This document shows positions 60,431 through 64,000 of a DNA stretch of 64,000 bases, one piece after another. Made by a program: the position numbers and the translations under genes. The DNA comes from Lepturacanthus savala. Lineage: Eukaryota; Chordata; Actinopteri; Scombriformes; Trichiuridae. The stretch's first letter is position 1. Every line of letters begins with the position of its first letter. The notes under the pieces are model-generated. The model worked only from the letters and a program-made list of their open reading frames with translations. It was not told where the DNA came from and ran no database searches. The stretch spans positions 3,089,501 to 3,153,500 of the forward strand of contig CM060462.1 of assembly GCA_030544235.1 (NCBI GenBank). Direction: 5' to 3'.

Positions 60431-60997
60431 ATTAGGGCTTCATATTTACTGCAGGAGATTATTTTACTCAGATAACTTTCAAGCCTTTGTGGTTGTTTTC
60501 TTGCTTTACAAGAATGACTGACAGCAGATGACTCCATCTTAAAGGAGGCAAAATGAGCCCTGATATCCAGCTACACTGTTTGCAGAGACAAGCAGGAATA
60601 CAGGAAAGGGTGATGGATTTGATCTTAAGAAGCACAGTATTATTCTTTACCCTGTATCCTGTAATAAGAATGGTAATGAGACCAGAGAAAAGATAAAAAA
60701 AACACACACTTCCTCAGTTCCTGCCTACTGTGAGTGATTTATTTTGTCAATATTATGCAGATTGAAAATAGGATATGCAACCCAGCATGTCCAGGGTTTA
60801 AAAGATGCCTGGTGATCAGCCAAAATAATAGCAACAAGGCACAATTTCCTGCATTGCCCTCAATAACAAAAAAAGACAAGACTTCATTACCTTTGTAATC
60901 AGTTCCTCTCTGATTGTCAGTAGCTGCTCCTGTCTGCTCTATTTTCTGCCTCCAGCTTTTTCAGCCTTCTTACTGTTTAAAGTCTTTTCATTTAGAG

Positions 60998-61200
60998 CGA
61001 AAACACTACTTGATTAATCCATAAATCGTCAATCTTGAGTTTTGATAATCAATTAATCCTTGCACCGTTTTCTTCAAGTAAAATATAAGAAAAGGTTATA
61101 TCTAAATATTCTTTGTTTTTCCCACTACTTTGATAGTGGGATAAATATATTTGGATCTGCTGGTTGAAAAAAATAGGATGTTTTAAGATTTTGCCTGAAA
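60998..61200 (-). mobile_element. hAT family (GGGCTGCAA..TAATGATTA), antisense fragment
   Basis: TTGATTAATCCATAAATCGT, TTTTGATAATCAATTAATCC, then ATATTCTTTGTTTTTCCCAC, TATTTGGATCTGCTGGTTGA and AGGATGTTTTAAGATTTTGC follow the reverse-strand order of the family seen at 62915-63210. Confidence 0.55.
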
Positions 61201-61483
61201 TCTACTTTAACTATTTTTTAAATAATGAAGCTGCAAATGTAATGATAATAAATACAATTATACAAGGACCAAATTTACAACTGTCTCTTCTCTTTTTAAT
61301 ATTGGTTAGAATTTGAATGCCTCTCTATTTATTGTCATTGCCTGTGCCCCTCAATAATCTTTATTAACACAAGTAAGTCATTTTGAAACATTAAACAAAT
61401 GTTAAATAATTGCGCAGAAAAAAATGCTGCCAAATATAAAACAATGTGTTATTGTTGAAAATCAATGACCCCCCATTCCTCAA

Positions 61484-61600
61484 AGTGGTTTGGTCCAGAT
61501 GCTGTTTTCCAGTGGGCGGGGCCAGTGGATAATGGCAGCTAGTAGCTAGCCATGTGGAAGAAACCAATATGGAGAAGCCAGTAAGTCATTTATCACACCA
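61484..61600 (+). other. GC-box-containing patch with ATG and donor-like site
   Basis: GTGGGCGGGGCCAGTGG (GC box at 61514-61522) is followed by ATG at 61552, nine codons and CCA|GTAAGT at 61578-61586. A CCAAT is at 61564-61568. It could be a cryptic first exon or, more probably, part of an unnamed fish repeat, because GGGCGGGGC recurs in this window. Confidence 0.15.
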
Positions 61601-62914
61601 CTTGTTTAAAATCAATCCAAAATCAGCCTCTTTTTTACCAGTCTGCTGGTTAAGATCAGACCTAATGATCGTTAACAAGCTCTAAGGATGTAAGCTATGG
61701 TAGTGGCAGCAACTGGGGGAAGGAAGGAGGAAACTTGAAGAAGAGGAGAGAGAGGAGGGACGTGGGTCCATGAAAGATTTTACTAGTTTTTTTCCCTCAT
61801 TGATTCATGATCGTATTTCCCTTATGTATAAATATAAATAAATATGGAGTATTACTATAACGACTATTATTACTTTTAATAATATTGTTGAAAATATTTG
61901 AACATGCTGAGGGCTCAAAGCTGCAATAGTATGGTAGTATAGCATGTTTATTATTATTTATTATTCTCTGAAAATGTACTGTTTGTTGCCCCCCCATCAA
62001 TGAAATGGGGTTTTCGCCCCTGGATGATGGTGTGTTTTCCTGCAGAAACGCTCCTGCACTCTGCCTGGATTCTCAGATGTTTGTCCCATTCTCATTTCCA
62101 GGTCTTGAGATAATACTGCTTTGTCACAAAAGGGTGTCTGTACAGAACATGGGATAAGAAGGGGTTGTCACATTGCTGTATTTTTTTTATGTGCTTCAGA
62201 TTTCCCCTGTGTGCTGCTGTGTGTTGGACGGACACACACGCGTAGAGGGGCAGAGTGGCCACAGCAGGCTGGATAAAATTCTGCATTCACACAAAATCCA
62301 ACAATGCAGCACCTTCCTGCGGGTTGTGCAGAGGTGTTTTAGAAAATAACAGCTGTGGGGGGGAAAAAATATTGAAAATAACAAGTTATTTATCTGTTTC
62401 TTTGTTCCTGTTACTAGCACTCACTCTTTTCATTCATTTCATACCCTTGCTCACTCGACCACAACTGCTCTCGCTGGTGGATCTGAGGAAGAGGGGGGTC
62501 AACTTTGAGTTCTGTGTTAACAAACCGTAACTGACAAAATCCTGCACACTCTACATTTTATGATGTGTTTCTCCTTTTAGAAATGGCGATGCCACACATC
62601 TGAACCAGGTCAGCTGTCCTGTCCCTGGGATTTCACTTCTGATAGTGTGCCCATACAGGCTCCTGCAACTGTCTCCCTGTCACCGGTTTCGTCTTTATCC
62701 GGACAGATAAAAACACATTCCATCTGGCCACCTCTTGCCTTTGCTTTATTTTTACACCTGGCAATGCTCGCTTCCTGTAAGGAAAACACTAACACGACGT
62801 GTTAAGGTGGTAAAACTGGAGCAATGAATTCTCCAGTGGCCTCTGACGAGTCATCTTGGCTTTTTGGTTGTTATCTTGCAGGAAAAGAGAGGATGTCTTT
62901 GTGTTTGATGTATG
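61601..62914. other. Gene-free stretch
   Basis: Purine-rich GAAGAAGAGGAGAGAGAGGA at 61737-61756 and C7 near 61989. Several overlapping short frames at 62092-62795 match no family. No named repeat. Confidence 0.45.
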
Positions 62915-63210
62915 CAGGGCTGCATGTAATGATTACTTTCCTTACTGATGAGTCTGTCAATTATTTACTCAATTAATGATTAGGTGCTAGAAAAATTAGG
63001 AAAAATGTGGATCGATGCAGTTCAGATCAACAGTCCACAACACAACGTGTTCAAATCACTGTCGTAAAACACGAAAGAAACAGATATTCACATGTGAAAA
63101 GCTGGAATCAGCTCATTTCATCATAGTTCTATTGAAAAAATGACTCCAAAATAATTGTCAGTTAGTTGGCACCTAATTAATTAATTGACTAATCAACCGT
63201 TGGAGCTTTA
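62915..63210 (+). mobile_element. hAT family (GGGCTGCAA..TAATGATTA), both ends present
   Basis: The 5' end CAGGGCTGCATGTAATGATT and the 3' end TTGACTAATCAACCGTTGGA-GCTTTA are imperfect inverted repeats of the family (TAGGGCTGCAAC .. GTTGCAGCTCTA). Internal words AACAGTCCACAACACAACG and GTGAAAAGCTGGAATCAGCT match the family body. It is 296 bp long and has no protein, so it is a non-autonomous copy. Flanks GATGTATG and CATGTTTA agree at 5 of 8 positions, a possible decayed target duplication. Confidence 0.75.
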
Positions 63211-64000
63211 CATGTTTACACAGTAACATGTAACAGATGTTTGGAAGTGCCAGATTTAGTTTTCCTTCGAAAGAACATAGAAACGTCAGAAGTCAGGTGA
63301 TGATTCAATGTTTGAGTGAAAATATAATCAGCAAAGCTTTTATAATTTGAACTCTATTACTTTTCAACCTAACTTGTTTGAGACCGGCTGCACTTGAACT
63401 GTGGCTGAGTATTGAATTGTGTGTAATGTGTATTGGGGCTGTGTTTTTGTCAGGACCCTTGACATATAGGCCTGGAGTATCTCCAAATCTTTTATCATCC
63501 AATATAAAATGCTTTACTCAAAGATTATAATGGGAAAAGGAAGTTTTGAAAGCATTCATTTCATTTTTAATGAAAGACACGCTTTTAGTGACTGCATTAT
63601 TTGCCAAAATGCTCACAGCTGACAGGCATATAACTAGCAATAATCTAGATTTTAATGCTTTGTCTTTATTCTATACAGTAATTTACAGGCAGTCTGCTGC
63701 TGTTTGAGAGGTTGTTTAAACACAATAGATGGGTATTGGCTTATTTAAACGAACATCTTAGAATAAGCGAGGCCTCATTCTTTCCATATGTGCAATAACA
63801 ATATGGCGGGTTAAACAGCGAGGCCGAACCAAATAATTACACAACTTGAGGCTTATTTAGCTCCAATCAATACTTTTGTCTCATCAATGAATGAATCGCT
63901 ACATGTAATCACTCATATTCACTCATTGTGACAAACTCACAACTATCTCTTTCTACTTAGTTTCACCTTCTTTCCTTCACTAGCATCACTTTGCCCCACG
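63211..64000. other. Gene-free stretch at the window end
   Basis: AT-rich, with a short direct repeat AGCGAGGCC near 63767 and 63818. No exon, RNA gene or named repeat. Confidence 0.5.

Overview
This window looks like AT-rich, gene-poor nuclear DNA from a ray-finned (teleost) fish. The signs are fossil teleost-type transposons (hAT-like elements, a deleted Tc1-like element, a tRNA-derived SINE, an L1-type LINE remnant, a YqaJ-domain relic), many microsatellites (CA/GT, TA, CT, TATC) and a eukaryotic exon with a consensus splice donor. Nothing bacterial is visible: no long open reading frames, operons or rRNA. I infer an acanthomorph-type fish from the repeat families I recognise by memory; I could not run a database search.

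The one protein-coding feature I can support well is a first coding exon at 8234-8295 on the + strand. It encodes a 20-residue signal-peptide-like start and ends in a strong donor (AG|GTAAGT). Upstream lie a TATA-like ATTTAAA, a C/T-rich presumptive start region, a 5' leader with a minimal upstream ORF, and a promoter-proximal cluster of SOX-like, forkhead-like and E-box motifs (7831-7913). The gene is not identified. It should encode a secreted or membrane protein. No convincing second exon was found, so most of 8296-64000 is probably its first intron, or intron plus intergenic DNA. A 58-nt candidate exon at 25405-25462 fits the reading phase but does not look conserved.

Layout: 1-7700 is intergenic and rich in decayed mobile DNA (hAT pieces, a YqaJ-type nuclease pseudogene on the minus strand, a LINE-like 3' tail, a family of simple inverted repeats). 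7740-8297 is promoter plus exon 1. 8298-25160 is intron-like sequence with scattered repeats. 25163-25390 is a SINE. 27000-28800 holds a perfect 36-bp palindrome, a DNA transposon with both ends and a compound microsatellite. 31400-34000, 37370-38000, 46380-48500, 51330-51830 and 60000-60430 are repeat-poor blocks that look like conserved non-coding (enhancer-type) DNA, which is inference only. 42100-42586 is a deleted Tc1-like element carrying a 166-bp TATC array. 53250-63210 contains three copies of one hAT family, one with both ends.

I found no system of interacting genes. The most unusual items are the YqaJ relic with a lost catalytic aspartate, the perfect palindrome, the microsatellite inside a Tc1-like terminal repeat, and several short open frames with good splice signals.
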